Shown piece after piece: positions 55,647 to 64,000 of a stretch of 64,000 bases of DNA. Every line of letters starts with the position of its first letter. The stretch's first letter is position 1. The notes under the pieces were generated by a model, which ran no database searches, was not told where the DNA came from, and saw nothing but the letters and a program-made list of their open reading frames with translations. The position numbers and the translations under genes were made by a program. This stretch comes from Candidatus Thalassolituus haligoni. Lineage in GTDB: Bacteria > Pseudomonadota > Gammaproteobacteria > Pseudomonadales > Oceanobacteraceae. The stretch lies in assembly GCF_041222825.1 (NCBI RefSeq), contig NZ_CP139482.1, positions 1,271,001 to 1,335,000 on the forward strand, in the 5' to 3' direction.

Positions 55647-56183
55647 ATGTTTTGGGAAGTCATTGATTTCTGGTTTGAAGATATTGAACCCAGGCAATGG
55701 TTTGCTAAAGATACTGCATTTGATGAGCAGATCCGGCAGCAATTTGGTGACCTGCATCGACGCGCCTGTGCCGGAGAGTTATGGCAATGGCGTAATGAAC
55801 CCCATGGATGCCTGGCGGAAGTGATTGTACTGGATCAGTTTTCCCGCAACCTGTTTCGCGATCACCCGCGAGCATTTGCCCAGGATGGCATGGCGCTGGT
55901 ACTGGCTCAGGAAGCCGTTCGGCAGCATGCCGATCAGGAACTGAACAGCATGCAGCGAAATTTCCTCTATATGCCGTTTATGCACAGTGAATCCCGCTTG
56001 GTACATACCGAAGCGGTGCGATTGTTCGAGCAAAATGGCATCGAAAATACCCTGACCTTTGAGCATCGCCACCGGGATATTATTGAGCAGTTTGGTCGTT
56101 ATCCGCACCGTAATGCCATCCTGGGGCGTGAATCGACCGTTGCCGAACTCGCTTTTTTGCAGCAGCCGGGTTCGGCCTTCTGA
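55647..56183 (+). CDS. DUF924 family protein
   Basis: A 178-residue helical protein. The signature is clear: VIDFWFEDIEPRQWFAKD at the start, VLDQFSRNLFRDHPRAFAQD, and NFLYMPFMHSESR. These proteins resemble tetratricopeptide-like folds, and no biochemical role is established. A GGAGG ribosome site precedes the ATG. It is convergent with pta. Confidence 0.9.
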   Translation: MFWEVIDFWFEDIEPRQWFAKDTAFDEQIRQQFGDLHRRACAGELWQWRNEPHGCLAEVIVLDQFSRNLFRDHPRAFAQDGMALVLAQEAVRQHADQELNSMQRNFLYMPFMHSESRLVHTEAVRLFEQNGIENTLTFEHRHRDIIEQFGRYPHRNAILGRESTVAELAFLQQPGSAF

Positions 56184-56245
56184 GTGACTGCGGCGGCCGT
56201 TTTTCTGACCCGTAGCCCTTGACCCGTAGCCCCTGAAAGCTGCCT

Positions 56246-58297
56246 TTATATCGGGGTTATACGGGTTGCCTGAATGGCGGTCAGGGCAATGGTATAGATA
56301 ATATCCTCGACGCTGGCACCTCGTGACAGATCATTCACGGGTTTGGCCAAGCCTTGCAGCATGGGGCCAATACTGATGACTCGGGCACTGCGCTGAACCG
56401 CTTTGTAGGTGGTGTTGCCGGTATTCAGATCCGGGAAAATCAGCACCGTGGCCTTGCCAGCGACCGGGCTGTTGGGTGCCTTGCTGTGGGCGACCGCTGG
56501 TGTGGTGGCGGCATCGTATTGTAATGGGCCATCGATCAGAATATCGCTGCGCTGCTGTTTAACCAGAGCCGTTGCCTGACGCACTTTTTCGACATCGTTA
56601 CCCGTGCCCGAGGCACCTGTACTGTAGCTGATCATGGCGACTCTGGGCTCGATGCCCATGGCCGCAGCAGAGTCGGCACTCTGGATAGCAATATCTGCCA
56701 GCTCTTCGGCACTGGGATCCGGGTTGACGGCACAATCGCCATACACCAGCACCTGGTCGGGTAAGCCCATAAAAAATACCGATGACACCAGTTTGGCCCC
56801 CGGTGCGGTGCGAATCAGCTGCAACGCCGGACGAATGGTATTGGCAGTCGTGTGAACCGCACCAGATACCAGCCCATCGACATCGCTGCATTGCAGCATC
56901 ATGGTGGCGAGCACGACGTTATCTTCCAGTTCCACGCTGGCACAGTCCCGCGTCAGTTGTTTGTGTTTGCGTAACTCGACCATGGCATCGACGTACTGAG
57001 AGCGCAGGCTTGCTGGCCGCAGTATCTGCAAACCCTCTGGCAGTTCCAGACCCCTGGCTTTTATTAACAGGCGGATTTCATCCGGGTCACCCAGCAGAAT
57101 ACAACGGGCAATGCCGCGTTTCTGACATTCAATCGCGGCTTCGATCGTGCGCGGTTCATTACCTTCTGGCAACACAATACATTGATTGGCAGCGATGGCT
57201 TTTTGCACCAGTGAGTATCGAAAGGCCGCAGGGCTGAGCCGGGTAGCATGGGGTGCTCCCAGCGCATCGACCAGAGCCTGGGTGTCTATCTGGCTGGCGA
57301 CACTGGCCATGATGCGCAACACCCGCTCAACATCATCGACAGGTACTTGATGGCTGAGTTGTTGCAGGCGGATGGCCACGCTGGTCAGGTCTTCCGCTGT
57401 GGTCATCACCGGCAATCCCCCGGCCCAGGCGCTGCGACAGGCTTGCTGTATCTGTTCACAGGGCTGACCACCATCGGTCAGCAGCAGTCCGGCCAATGGT
57501 GTTCCTCCCAGACTGACCATCGAAGCCGCCAGTATCAGATCTTCCCGGTCGGAGGGTGTGACCAAGAGCGTACCTGGCTTTAACTGGGCGAGGGTGTGGC
57601 GCAGAGTGCGGGCGCCCATCAGAATGTTGGCAACCCGGCGTTGTGTTAATTCCCCTTCATTGAGCAGGCTGGCACCGATCGTTTTGCACACATCGCTGCT
57701 ACGGGGCTGCGTCAGTTCCGGGTTCCAGGGCATCCGCCCCATGCACGGTGGTAAATCATCCGCCATCTCGGTTTGGTGGCTATCGTCGGCCTTGTTAATA
57801 ATGTGGCCGATCACATTAACATCGGCGGCGCGGAACAGCCCGGCTTGTAATTGCAGTTCATGCTTTACCTGGATGCCGCTGTGGTGGTGACCACTGAGTA
57901 CCAGCAGTACATCGGCTCCCAGTGCCTTGGCCATTTCGACATTAAGGCGCGCGGTGTAAGGCTCGGTTCGGTCGGGAACGATGCCTTCAATAATGACCAC
58001 ATCCGGTTGTTGACGGCTGGTCTCTTCATGCAGTGCGACCACATCTTCCAGCACCCGATCCAGCTGGCCAGTATTAATACGCTGCTGTACCGCATCCAGT
58101 GCCATGGGTATCGGTGTCTGAATACCCATGACGGAGCGTACCAGAGTGGTGGAACGCTCCGGTTCATTGGTTAACGCCGCCACCGGTTTCAGAAACGCGG
58201 TTTTGACACCCAAAGTATCCAGCGCATGTAACAGGCCCAGACTGATGGTGGTGAGACCGGCATCGACTCCGGTCGGAGCAATAAGCAGATGAATCAT
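56246..58297 (-). CDS. pta: phosphate acetyltransferase
   Basis: A 683-residue long-form Pta that interconverts acetyl-CoA and acetyl phosphate. The N-terminal BioD-like P-loop domain (LLIAPTGVDAGLTTISLGLL), a DRTGG regulatory domain, and the C-terminal catalytic domain (about 360-683; MISYSTGASGTGNDVEKV and LIFPDLNTGNTTYKA) are all present. The start overlaps the ackA stop by 4 bp, so the two are translated together. Length is typical of Pseudomonas-type enzymes. Confidence 0.97.
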   Translation of the reverse strand: MIHLLIAPTGVDAGLTTISLGLLHALDTLGVKTAFLKPVAALTNEPERSTTLVRSVMGIQTPIPMALDAVQQRINTGQLDRVLEDVVALHEETSRQQPDVVIIEGIVPDRTEPYTARLNVEMAKALGADVLLVLSGHHHSGIQVKHELQLQAGLFRAADVNVIGHIINKADDSHQTEMADDLPPCMGRMPWNPELTQPRSSDVCKTIGASLLNEGELTQRRVANILMGARTLRHTLAQLKPGTLLVTPSDREDLILAASMVSLGGTPLAGLLLTDGGQPCEQIQQACRSAWAGGLPVMTTAEDLTSVAIRLQQLSHQVPVDDVERVLRIMASVASQIDTQALVDALGAPHATRLSPAAFRYSLVQKAIAANQCIVLPEGNEPRTIEAAIECQKRGIARCILLGDPDEIRLLIKARGLELPEGLQILRPASLRSQYVDAMVELRKHKQLTRDCASVELEDNVVLATMMLQCSDVDGLVSGAVHTTANTIRPALQLIRTAPGAKLVSSVFFMGLPDQVLVYGDCAVNPDPSAEELADIAIQSADSAAAMGIEPRVAMISYSTGASGTGNDVEKVRQATALVKQQRSDILIDGPLQYDAATTPAVAHSKAPNSPVAGKATVLIFPDLNTGNTTYKAVQRSARVISIGPMLQGLAKPVNDLSRGASVEDIIYTIALTAIQATRITPI

Positions 58298-59475
58298 TGG
58301 CTGATCAGCGTCCGTGTATCGTTGGCAATCATGGTTTCTTCGGAGGTCGGGATGACCATCACCAGAGGAGTATCTGGCTGACTGATGCGTCCCTGTTGAT
58401 CACCGTGCTGCTGGTTGAGCTGATCGTCCAGCAGGAACGGCATGCTCTGCCATTGGGCCAGAATACGCTGGCGAATATCACTGGCATGTTCGCCGATACC
58501 GCCGGTAAAGATCACTGCGTCAAGGTGAGGCAAAGAGCAGGACAGCGCTGCCAGCTCGCGCGCAATACGAAAGGTGAAGACATTGATGGCGCGTTTGGCA
58601 CCTGCATGTCCTTCGGCTTCCGACTCGAGTAATACCCGCATATCGTTGCCGATACCGGATAACCCCTTCAGACCGCTGTGTTTGTTAAGCGCCGTCATAA
58701 TGTCGTCCATGCTGAGGTCGGAATGATGCAACATATGCTGGGCCAGTCCTGGATCGATATTGCCGCAGCGGGTGCCCATCACCACGCCTTCCAGCGGAGT
58801 CAGACCCATGCTGGTATCGACAGATTGCCCTGCTCTGACAGCGCAAACGCTACAGCCATTGCCCAAATGACTGATCAGTAAATTGAGGGAGGCCGCCGGT
58901 TTGGACAGCCTCTGGCTGGCCTGCTCCAGAATGTAACGGTAGCTGGTGCCATGAAAACCATAACGTCGCACACCGGCCTTTTCGTACCAATCATACGGTG
59001 TGCCATAGAGCCAGGTTTGCTCTGGAATACTCTGGTGAAAAGCCGTATCAAAAACCGCGACCTGAGGCGCAGCAGGGAACAGTTCTTTGCACAAATGAAT
59101 ACCGGTCAGATTCATCGGATTGTGCAGCGGTGCCAGGGGTGACAAGGTTTCCAGCTCGGCAATATTGTCGGCATCCAGCAAAATACTGTCATGGAAGCGT
59201 TCGCCACCATGCACCACCCGATGACCGACACCGGCAAGGTCGTGGAGTTTGTCCTGAGTGGCATGGATAAAGGCCCGCATGCCTTCCTTGTGGCCTGATC
59301 CTGGTGCCAGATCGATGCGTATTTCGGGGTCGCCGTGCAGGATCAGATGAGGTTCATCTTCTCCCAGGCGTTCGGCGACGCCCGTGAACGTGGTTTTGGG
59401 ACAGTGATCTTCGGGAAACAGGGCAAACTTGATGGATGAGCTGCCACAGTTGATGACCAGAATGGGCTGTTTCAT
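58294..59475 (-). CDS. ackA: acetate kinase
   Basis: A 393-residue kinase that converts acetyl phosphate and ADP to acetate and ATP, or the reverse. Motifs are NCGSSSIKFALF at the N-terminus, GHRVVHGGERF, the phosphate-binding HLGNGCSVCAVRAGQSVDTS, and FTGGIGEHASDIR. It is the first gene of the ackA-pta pair. Acetyl phosphate from this pathway could influence the response regulators encoded in the window. Confidence 0.97.
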   Translation of the reverse strand: MKQPILVINCGSSSIKFALFPEDHCPKTTFTGVAERLGEDEPHLILHGDPEIRIDLAPGSGHKEGMRAFIHATQDKLHDLAGVGHRVVHGGERFHDSILLDADNIAELETLSPLAPLHNPMNLTGIHLCKELFPAAPQVAVFDTAFHQSIPEQTWLYGTPYDWYEKAGVRRYGFHGTSYRYILEQASQRLSKPAASLNLLISHLGNGCSVCAVRAGQSVDTSMGLTPLEGVVMGTRCGNIDPGLAQHMLHHSDLSMDDIMTALNKHSGLKGLSGIGNDMRVLLESEAEGHAGAKRAINVFTFRIARELAALSCSLPHLDAVIFTGGIGEHASDIRQRILAQWQSMPFLLDDQLNQQHGDQQGRISQPDTPLVMVIPTSEETMIANDTRTLISQ

Positions 59476-59596
59476 TCGCTATCCTTGATGGTGTTTGGCC
59501 CCGTTATAATGATCGTTAACCAAGGCGACGACGTTGATCGATCACATCCTGAACCGCATTTGTTGCACTCTTTGTTCTCTTTGTATTCTGGGTTTG

Positions 59597-60589
59597 TCAC
59601 CTTCTTCCGCAAAAGGGGGCATCGCCTGCCTGGACTGGATTGTGGCAAGACTCTCGGGCCAGCATGGCGGCCTTACGATTGACTCCCCAGCGATAACCAC
59701 CGATGGCACCACTGGCCTGAATCACCCGATGACAGGGGATCAGCCAGGCCACCGGATTGGCACCGACGGCTCCCCCGACCGCACGGCTGGCGTTAGGGCT
59801 GCCCAAAGCGGCAGCCAGGGCCCCATACGTTGTGTGCGATCCACTGCCAATCTCCAGTAACGCCCGCCAGACACTGACCTGAAAATTGGTACCACGCAGC
59901 AACAGCGGGATGCGTTGCATCTGTAGCGATGAATCCCGCTTCTGCAGTGGCTGAAACAAGCGATCGAGAAGACGGCTGGCAGCGGTATTGTCTGCCACTA
60001 ATTGCGCGTTTGGCCAGTTGCCCTGCAAACGATCAAAAGTGTCGTTATCTTTATCGCTGCCGTTAGCGGAGGCTTTGGGTGCTGCCTGCGTCTGCTCGAG
60101 AAACGTCAGCTGGCAAATGCCCCGGTCGGTCCAGGCGACAAAAGCCTCACCAAACAGAGTAAAGCCCTGGCCATAACGGATAAGCAAGTCTGCTCCCATA
60201 CGCTTGAAATCACCCGGCGTAACAGCCTCGATAGCGACAAAGTGATCGTAAAGACGGGACGGGCTGCTCAACCCCAGCGCCAGGCTGGTATCCAGCAGAC
60301 TGTGATTGTCGAGCAGCAGCGGTTTAGCCTGTGCGGTGGTGAGTGTTTGTAAAAAACGTTTTGGCGACACCCCCGCCCAGCGCTGGAACAGCTTCAGACA
60401 ATAGCTCGGGCTGAGCTGTAAATACGCCGCCAACGGCTCCAGCTCCGGCTGTTCGGTCAGATGATGTTGCAGATAATCGATAGCGGCGGCAATACGCAGA
60501 AAATCACGGCACTGCTGCTCGCCAGTGTATGGCTCACAACACGGGATAGAACTCTGCGGTAATACAGAAAACGTATGCAGGTCGCTCAT
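59597..60589 (-). CDS. AraC-type HTH plus methylguanine-DNA methyltransferase (Ada-like, no N-terminal domain)
   Basis: A 330-residue protein with an AraC-type DNA-binding region (about 25-125; ELEPLAAYLQLSPSYCLKLF) and a C-terminal O6-methylguanine-DNA methyltransferase domain ending in the active-site motif NPVAWLIPCHRVIQ. It lacks the phosphotriester-accepting zinc domain of full Ada, so it may repair alkylated bases and still bind DNA. The start is placed at 60589, because the preceding in-frame 79 codons read into an IS3 transposase remnant. Confidence 0.88.
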   Translation of the reverse strand: MSDLHTFSVLPQSSIPCCEPYTGEQQCRDFLRIAAAIDYLQHHLTEQPELEPLAAYLQLSPSYCLKLFQRWAGVSPKRFLQTLTTAQAKPLLLDNHSLLDTSLALGLSSPSRLYDHFVAIEAVTPGDFKRMGADLLIRYGQGFTLFGEAFVAWTDRGICQLTFLEQTQAAPKASANGSDKDNDTFDRLQGNWPNAQLVADNTAASRLLDRLFQPLQKRDSSLQMQRIPLLLRGTNFQVSVWRALLEIGSGSHTTYGALAAALGSPNASRAVGGAVGANPVAWLIPCHRVIQASGAIGGYRWGVNRKAAMLARESCHNPVQAGDAPFCGRR

Positions 60590-60754
60590 GGCAAATAAGT
60601 CGGGTAGGGGAATCAACCCAAAGCATACCCGGCTACCCAGGTGGCAGCGACCCGATTCTGGCACTCGACGCTGTGCTGTTAATCCGAGGTGAATATACGC
60701 AGAACAGGCTCGCTCTCCTATCGCTAACGGCCGGGGCGGAAGCATACAGACCGG

Positions 60755-60838
60755 TTTTGTTGACCAGAACACTTTCTCCATGCGCAGGGTTTTGACTTCC
60801 CGACGAAGCCGTTTCTGCTCTTCCAATTCAGTTTCCGC
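60755..60838 (-). pseudogene. remnant of an IS3-family OrfA
   Basis: On the minus strand the frame reads ELEEQKRLRREVKTLRMEK, the leucine-zipper-like segment of IS3 OrfA proteins (compare ...LRREVxxLRxExxILKKA). The reading degenerates right after. It abuts the IS4 remnant on the other strand. The assignment rests on this short segment. Confidence 0.45.
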
Positions 60839-60840
60839 AG

Positions 60841-61248
60841 GCTTCGATTCACTGGCTGTGGCTGGTCTTCCTCACCAATGACCTGGAGCGCAGTGCTCTG
60901 GCGATTGCGGATTTGTACAAGCAGCGCTGGCAGATTGAGTTGTTTTTCAAGTGGATCAAGCAGAATCTGAAGATCAAACCGTTCTATGGTACGTCTGAAA
61001 ACGCCGTCAAATTGCAGGTTTTAGTGGCGATGATCAGCTATGTGTTGTTGCGTCTGATCCAGCAAGGCGCGGCCCCTGAAAGGCGTTTAGGGGAGGTGTC
61101 ACTCCGGCTGAGATCGGTACTTATGCAGCGCATGCCGCTGCTGGCGGTGTTCAGAAAACCACCGGATTTGTCGGATGATACGGAGCAGTTGGGGCTGGAG
61201 TTGCTGTTGTGCGACCCGGTATTTTTCAACATAACCGTCAATCTGTGA
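60841..61248 (+). pseudogene. 3' fragment of an IS4-family transposase
   Basis: About 135 codons are readable, from LVFLTNDLERSALAIADL through LYKQRWQIELFFKWIKQNLK and FYGTSENAV to a TGA at 61246-61248. The YKQRWQIELFFKWIKQ motif is the C-terminal (YREK-type) signature of IS4 transposases. The first two thirds are missing, replaced at about 60840 by the IS3 remnant. The protein cannot be active. Confidence 0.85.
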
Positions 61249-61285
61249 TGACTCGGCCAATTGGGGGTAGAACACACAGGCTGTT

Positions 61286-62011
61286 TTATTTCCATTGCAC
61301 ATCACTGGTGAGCATATAGCCCATTCCGTAGATGGTTTTGATCAGGCGCGGGGATTTGGGGTCGTCTTCAATTTTTTTACGAATACGTGACATGCGTACA
61401 TCGATGCTGCGGTCGAAGGCTTCGTCGTGGTGTTTGAGTAGCTGGTCGCGGCTGAGGATCTGGCGCGGGTATTTCAGCAGGCGAATCAGCAGATCCATTT
61501 CTCCGGCGCTGAGGACAAATTCTTCACCGCTGTCCTTGCGCAGTGTCAGGGTGGCGCACTCTAGCTGCCAGTCGGCAAAACAGGCCACTGAGGGAACGTC
61601 TTTGTCGGGGCCGAAGGTGGTGGTTTGCAGGCGGGCATTTTTTTCCAGTCGGCGCACAATGCTGTTGGTACGGGCGACCAGTTCGCGGGGGTCGAAGGGT
61701 TTGCTGATGTAATCGTCGGCACCCAGCTCCAGGCCCAGCACCCGGTCGGGCAGGCTGTCTCGGCCAGAGAGAATCATCACGCCGACTTCTTCGCGGGTGG
61801 TGAGTTGGCGCACCAGTTCGAGGCCGTCGATATCTGGCAAGCCGAGGTCAACAATACAGACCTGCGGTTGTTGCTGACGCAGTGCGCTGGTGAGTTGGGC
61901 ACCGGTGCGGAAACAACGTACCTTGTGGCCGTAGCGGTTCAGCTCGCGGCTGACCAGTTCGGTGATGTCGGCGTCATCCTCGACGAGGTAAATCAGCGCC
62001 TGTTGGCTCAC
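61286..62011 (-). CDS. OmpR-family response regulator
   Basis: A 241-residue regulator. The receiver domain has E11/D12/D13, phosphoacceptor D55 (VCIVDLGLPDIDG) and Lys in YISKPFDPRE. The C-terminal winged helix (SAGEMDLLIRLLKYPRQILS and RSIDVRMSRIRKKIED) is of the OmpR/PhoB type. Translation starts with GTG at 62011, which overlaps the kinase stop codon (GTGA), so the pair is coupled. It should be phosphorylated by the hybrid kinase; target genes are unknown. Confidence 0.94.
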   Translation of the reverse strand: MSQQALIYLVEDDADITELVSRELNRYGHKVRCFRTGAQLTSALRQQQPQVCIVDLGLPDIDGLELVRQLTTREEVGVMILSGRDSLPDRVLGLELGADDYISKPFDPRELVARTNSIVRRLEKNARLQTTTFGPDKDVPSVACFADWQLECATLTLRKDSGEEFVLSAGEMDLLIRLLKYPRQILSRDQLLKHHDEAFDRSIDVRMSRIRKKIEDDPKSPRLIKTIYGMGYMLTSDVQWK

Positions 62012-64000
62012 GTTAAACTCCTGTGTTGATGGTGCAGGCGGACGCGGGCACTGGCGCGCTCCAGCGCCTGTTCCAGTTGCTGGCGATCAAACGGTTTGCG
62101 TAATAGCACCAGCATCGGGTCTTGCTGGTCAGCAGGGTCATTGCCACTGCCCGGTATGGCGGTCGGATCATCGGTGTAACCACTCACTAGCAAGATAACC
62201 GCTGCGGGTGCCCGGCGGCGTAATGTTGCTGCCAGTTTGCGGCCGTTCATGCTACCGGGAATCATGATGTCGCTGACCATACCGGTGAGTGCGGTTGGAT
62301 TGTGTTCCAGCAGGCCGTCGAGCAAGGTCTGGGCTTCGTCGCCATCGGCGGCTTCAACCACATGCTGGCCGAGGTCGGTCAACTGCTTGCGGATCACGGC
62401 CCGTACGTCGGGGTTGTCTTCTACCAGTAAATACAGTCCACCAGGAGCCAGCTCTGGCCCGCGACCACTGTCGTCGTCGCTCAGGTCAGGATTGGCCGGG
62501 GCGCTGCTGGCGGGCAGTAACAGCCGTATGATGGCACCGCCCTGAGGCGGGTTGCCAAGCTGAATATACCCGAATGACTGCTTGACGAAACCATAGACCA
62601 TCGATAACCCCAGTCCGGAATTGTTGCTGCCCTGTTTGGTGCTGAAAAAGGGTTCGAACGCCTGTTCGAGTGCGGACTGGCTAAAGCCGCTGCCGGTATC
62701 AGCTACACCAATTTCAATATATCGCCCTGGTGGTACGGTTTCGTCAAAGCGCTGTTCGATTGGCCGGGTGATATCGCACAGTTTCCAGCTGTAGGTCAAT
62801 GTTCCGCCGTCTTGCATGGCATCGCGGGCATTGAGGCCGAGGTTGACCAGAGCGTTTTCAAGATGGCCGGGATCGACGTTGGCCCAGGCCAGTTCCGGAT
62901 GCTGCTGTGGCCGGTAGTGCAGCCGATAGGGGCCGCTGAAAGCACTGTGCAGCAGTTCCAGTACTTCTGCCATTACCGCATTGACCGAGACAATTTCCGG
63001 TTGAAGTGGCTGGCGGCGGGAAAAGGCGAGCAGCCTATGGGTAATGTCGGCTCCCCGCCGGGCTGCGCGTTCAGCCGGGCTTAGCAGTTTGTCCAGTTCC
63101 GGGTCGTTGGCGCTGTAATGCTCGCGGGCGACAATCAGGTTGCCAACAATAATCGACAGCAGGTTGTTGAAGTCGTGGGCGAGGCCGCCCGCCAGTTGTC
63201 CGACGGCACTCATGCGCTGGGCGCGGGCATTGGTGGCGAGCAGTTCTTCGGTGCGCTGCTTGACCTGGGCGTCCAGGGTTTCGATATTGTTGCGCAGGCG
63301 TTGCACCATGGCGTCGATGCTGGAGGCCAGGATGCCGATTTCATCATCGCGCTGAATGCCGGTACGGGCGGACAGGTCACCTCCTTGCACCTTGAGTGCG
63401 GTGCTGGCGAGCTGTTCCAGTGGCCGGGTAATGCGGTTGACCAGAAAGCTGGAAATCAGCAAGGTCGCCAGCATGGTCAGTCCGGCCAGTACCATGATGC
63501 GGGAACTGAGCAGTTCGGAGCTGCTTTGCAGCTCGTCGAGGTAAACCGACGAGCAAATATACCAGTCGAAACCTTTGATGTAGCGTACCAGCGAGAGCTT
63601 GTCGTAGGCGTAGTTGCCAGGATCGTCGGGTTTGTCCCAGCGGTAGTTCAGCTCCTTGCCGGTATCAGCGACTTTCATCAGTTCCTGATTGATCGGTTGT
63701 TGCGTGATCGGGTTCTTGAGGGTGGTAAAGGTGACGCCATCAAGGTTGTCGTTGGGGTGAATCAGCATATGGCCGTTGGAGTCGAACACGTACATGTAGC
63801 CGGTTTTGGCGACCTTGATTTCTTGCAAGGCGTGTCTCAGGTCGGTCAGCGCTTGTTCACGGCGCAGGCGTACTTCGGCCTCGAGGTCGTCGAGGTATAC
63901 CCCGGAACCAATTACAAAACCCCATTCGGGGTAATCTCGTACAAACGATACTTTGTCGAGGCTTTCGGCCCCGGCAATGCGCGACCATTTGTAGTGGTAG
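62008..64000 (-). CDS. hybrid histidine kinase with Cache sensor domains (5' end outside window)
   Basis: The frame is open to the right edge, so at least 663 residues are seen and the N-terminus is missing. Near the edge a Cache-like segment YPEWGFVIGSGVYLDDLEAE is followed by a second (GYMYVFDSNGHMLIHPND), indicating tandem extracytoplasmic Cache domains. Then come a membrane span (IMVLAGLTMLATLLISSFLV), HAMP, the H box (QLAGGLAHDFNNLLSIIVGN), the ATPase domain (GSGFSQSALEQAFEPFFSTK) and a C-terminal receiver (LLVEDNPDVRAVIRKQL, SDIMIPGSMNG). It probably senses a small organic molecule. The adjacent OmpR-type regulator is its likely partner. Confidence 0.93.
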   Translation of the reverse strand, partial: YHYKWSRIAGAESLDKVSFVRDYPEWGFVIGSGVYLDDLEAEVRLRREQALTDLRHALQEIKVAKTGYMYVFDSNGHMLIHPNDNLDGVTFTTLKNPITQQPINQELMKVADTGKELNYRWDKPDDPGNYAYDKLSLVRYIKGFDWYICSSVYLDELQSSSELLSSRIMVLAGLTMLATLLISSFLVNRITRPLEQLASTALKVQGGDLSARTGIQRDDEIGILASSIDAMVQRLRNNIETLDAQVKQRTEELLATNARAQRMSAVGQLAGGLAHDFNNLLSIIVGNLIVAREHYSANDPELDKLLSPAERAARRGADITHRLLAFSRRQPLQPEIVSVNAVMAEVLELLHSAFSGPYRLHYRPQQHPELAWANVDPGHLENALVNLGLNARDAMQDGGTLTYSWKLCDITRPIEQRFDETVPPGRYIEIGVADTGSGFSQSALEQAFEPFFSTKQGSNNSGLGLSMVYGFVKQSFGYIQLGNPPQGGAIIRLLLPASSAPANPDLSDDDSGRGPELAPGGLYLLVEDNPDVRAVIRKQLTDLGQHVVEAADGDEAQTLLDGLLEHNPTALTGMVSDIMIPGSMNGRKLAATLRRRAPAAVILLVSGYTDDPTAIPGSGNDPADQQDPMLVLLRKPFDRQQLEQALERASARVRLHHQHRSLT

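Noticed and set aside
60590..60826. N-terminal extension of the Ada-like protein
   Set aside because: The first codons read as an IS3 OrfA remnant and the remainder shows no conservation; the ATG at 60589 begins the domain-bearing part.

Overview
The window comes from a flagellated, aerobic gammaproteobacterium. The gene content suggests a marine Oceanospirillales/Pseudomonadales-type organism: Pseudomonas-like flagellar gene order with sigma-54 promoters, a NhaD sodium/proton antiporter, ETF-quinone oxidoreductase with beta-oxidation genes, and an HptB/HsbR/HsbA-type phosphorelay. No rRNA, tRNA or CRISPR array was seen, and genus cannot be fixed from the sequence alone.

Layout. Positions 1-592 are mostly non-coding and hold a small MITE-like element, a half copy of another repeat and a possible small membrane-protein ORF. 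An AAA+ ATPase of unknown role (593-2302) is followed by a palindrome-rich 108-bp tandem repeat. From 2627 to 25759 lies one large motility and chemotaxis island, almost entirely on the + strand. It runs fliE-F-G-H-I-J, then STAS-cheY-cheA-cheW-MCP-cheR-cheD-cheB, then hsbA-hsbR-hptB-like genes, then fliK-L-M-N-O-P-Q. Three -24/-12 (sigma-54) promoters with exact GG-N10-GC spacing precede fliE, fliK and fliL. The complete chemosensory set resembles the Pseudomonas Che2 gene order and sits inside the flagellar series. The partner-switching phosphorelay next to it may link signalling to anti-sigma control of late flagellar genes. The series stops after fliQ, with no fliR, flhB or flhA, exactly at a second MITE-like element whose end overlaps the fliQ stop codon.

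26-34.5 kb: an AraC-family regulator is divergent from a fatty-acid oxidation set (BktB-type thiolase, FadB-type multifunctional protein, long acyl-CoA dehydrogenase, ETF-quinone oxidoreductase). 34.5-45 kb: a repeat-containing peptidoglycan-binding lipoprotein, a cold-shock protein with a long leader, a small MscS-like protein, an M14-type deacylase, a DmeF-type metal exporter with a long His/Asp repeat, a DUF4382 lipoprotein, an ECF sigma factor operon (DUF3619-like and DUF3106 proteins, with a G10 tract) and an outer-membrane beta-barrel. 45-56 kb: rsuA, dnaE, tilS, nhaD, a cyclic-nucleotide-binding protein, a zinc metallopeptidase and a DUF924 protein, with a 267-bp MITE between nhaD and the cyclic-nucleotide-binding gene. 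56-64 kb: ackA-pta, an Ada/Ogt-type DNA repair protein, remnants of IS3 and IS4 transposases, and a two-component system whose hybrid kinase runs off the right edge.

The window is rich in short in-frame repeats: (Glu-Pro)36 in FliH, Asn-Asn-Ser-Val repeats in FliO, an Ala run in CheB, (Asp-His-His)11 in the CDF exporter and 23-residue repeats in the lipoprotein. Three MITE-like elements are present, two of them sharing an internal block. The observations most worth following are the embedded chemosensory and partner-switching block, the MITE at the fliQ breakpoint, and the G10 tract in the putative anti-sigma gene.
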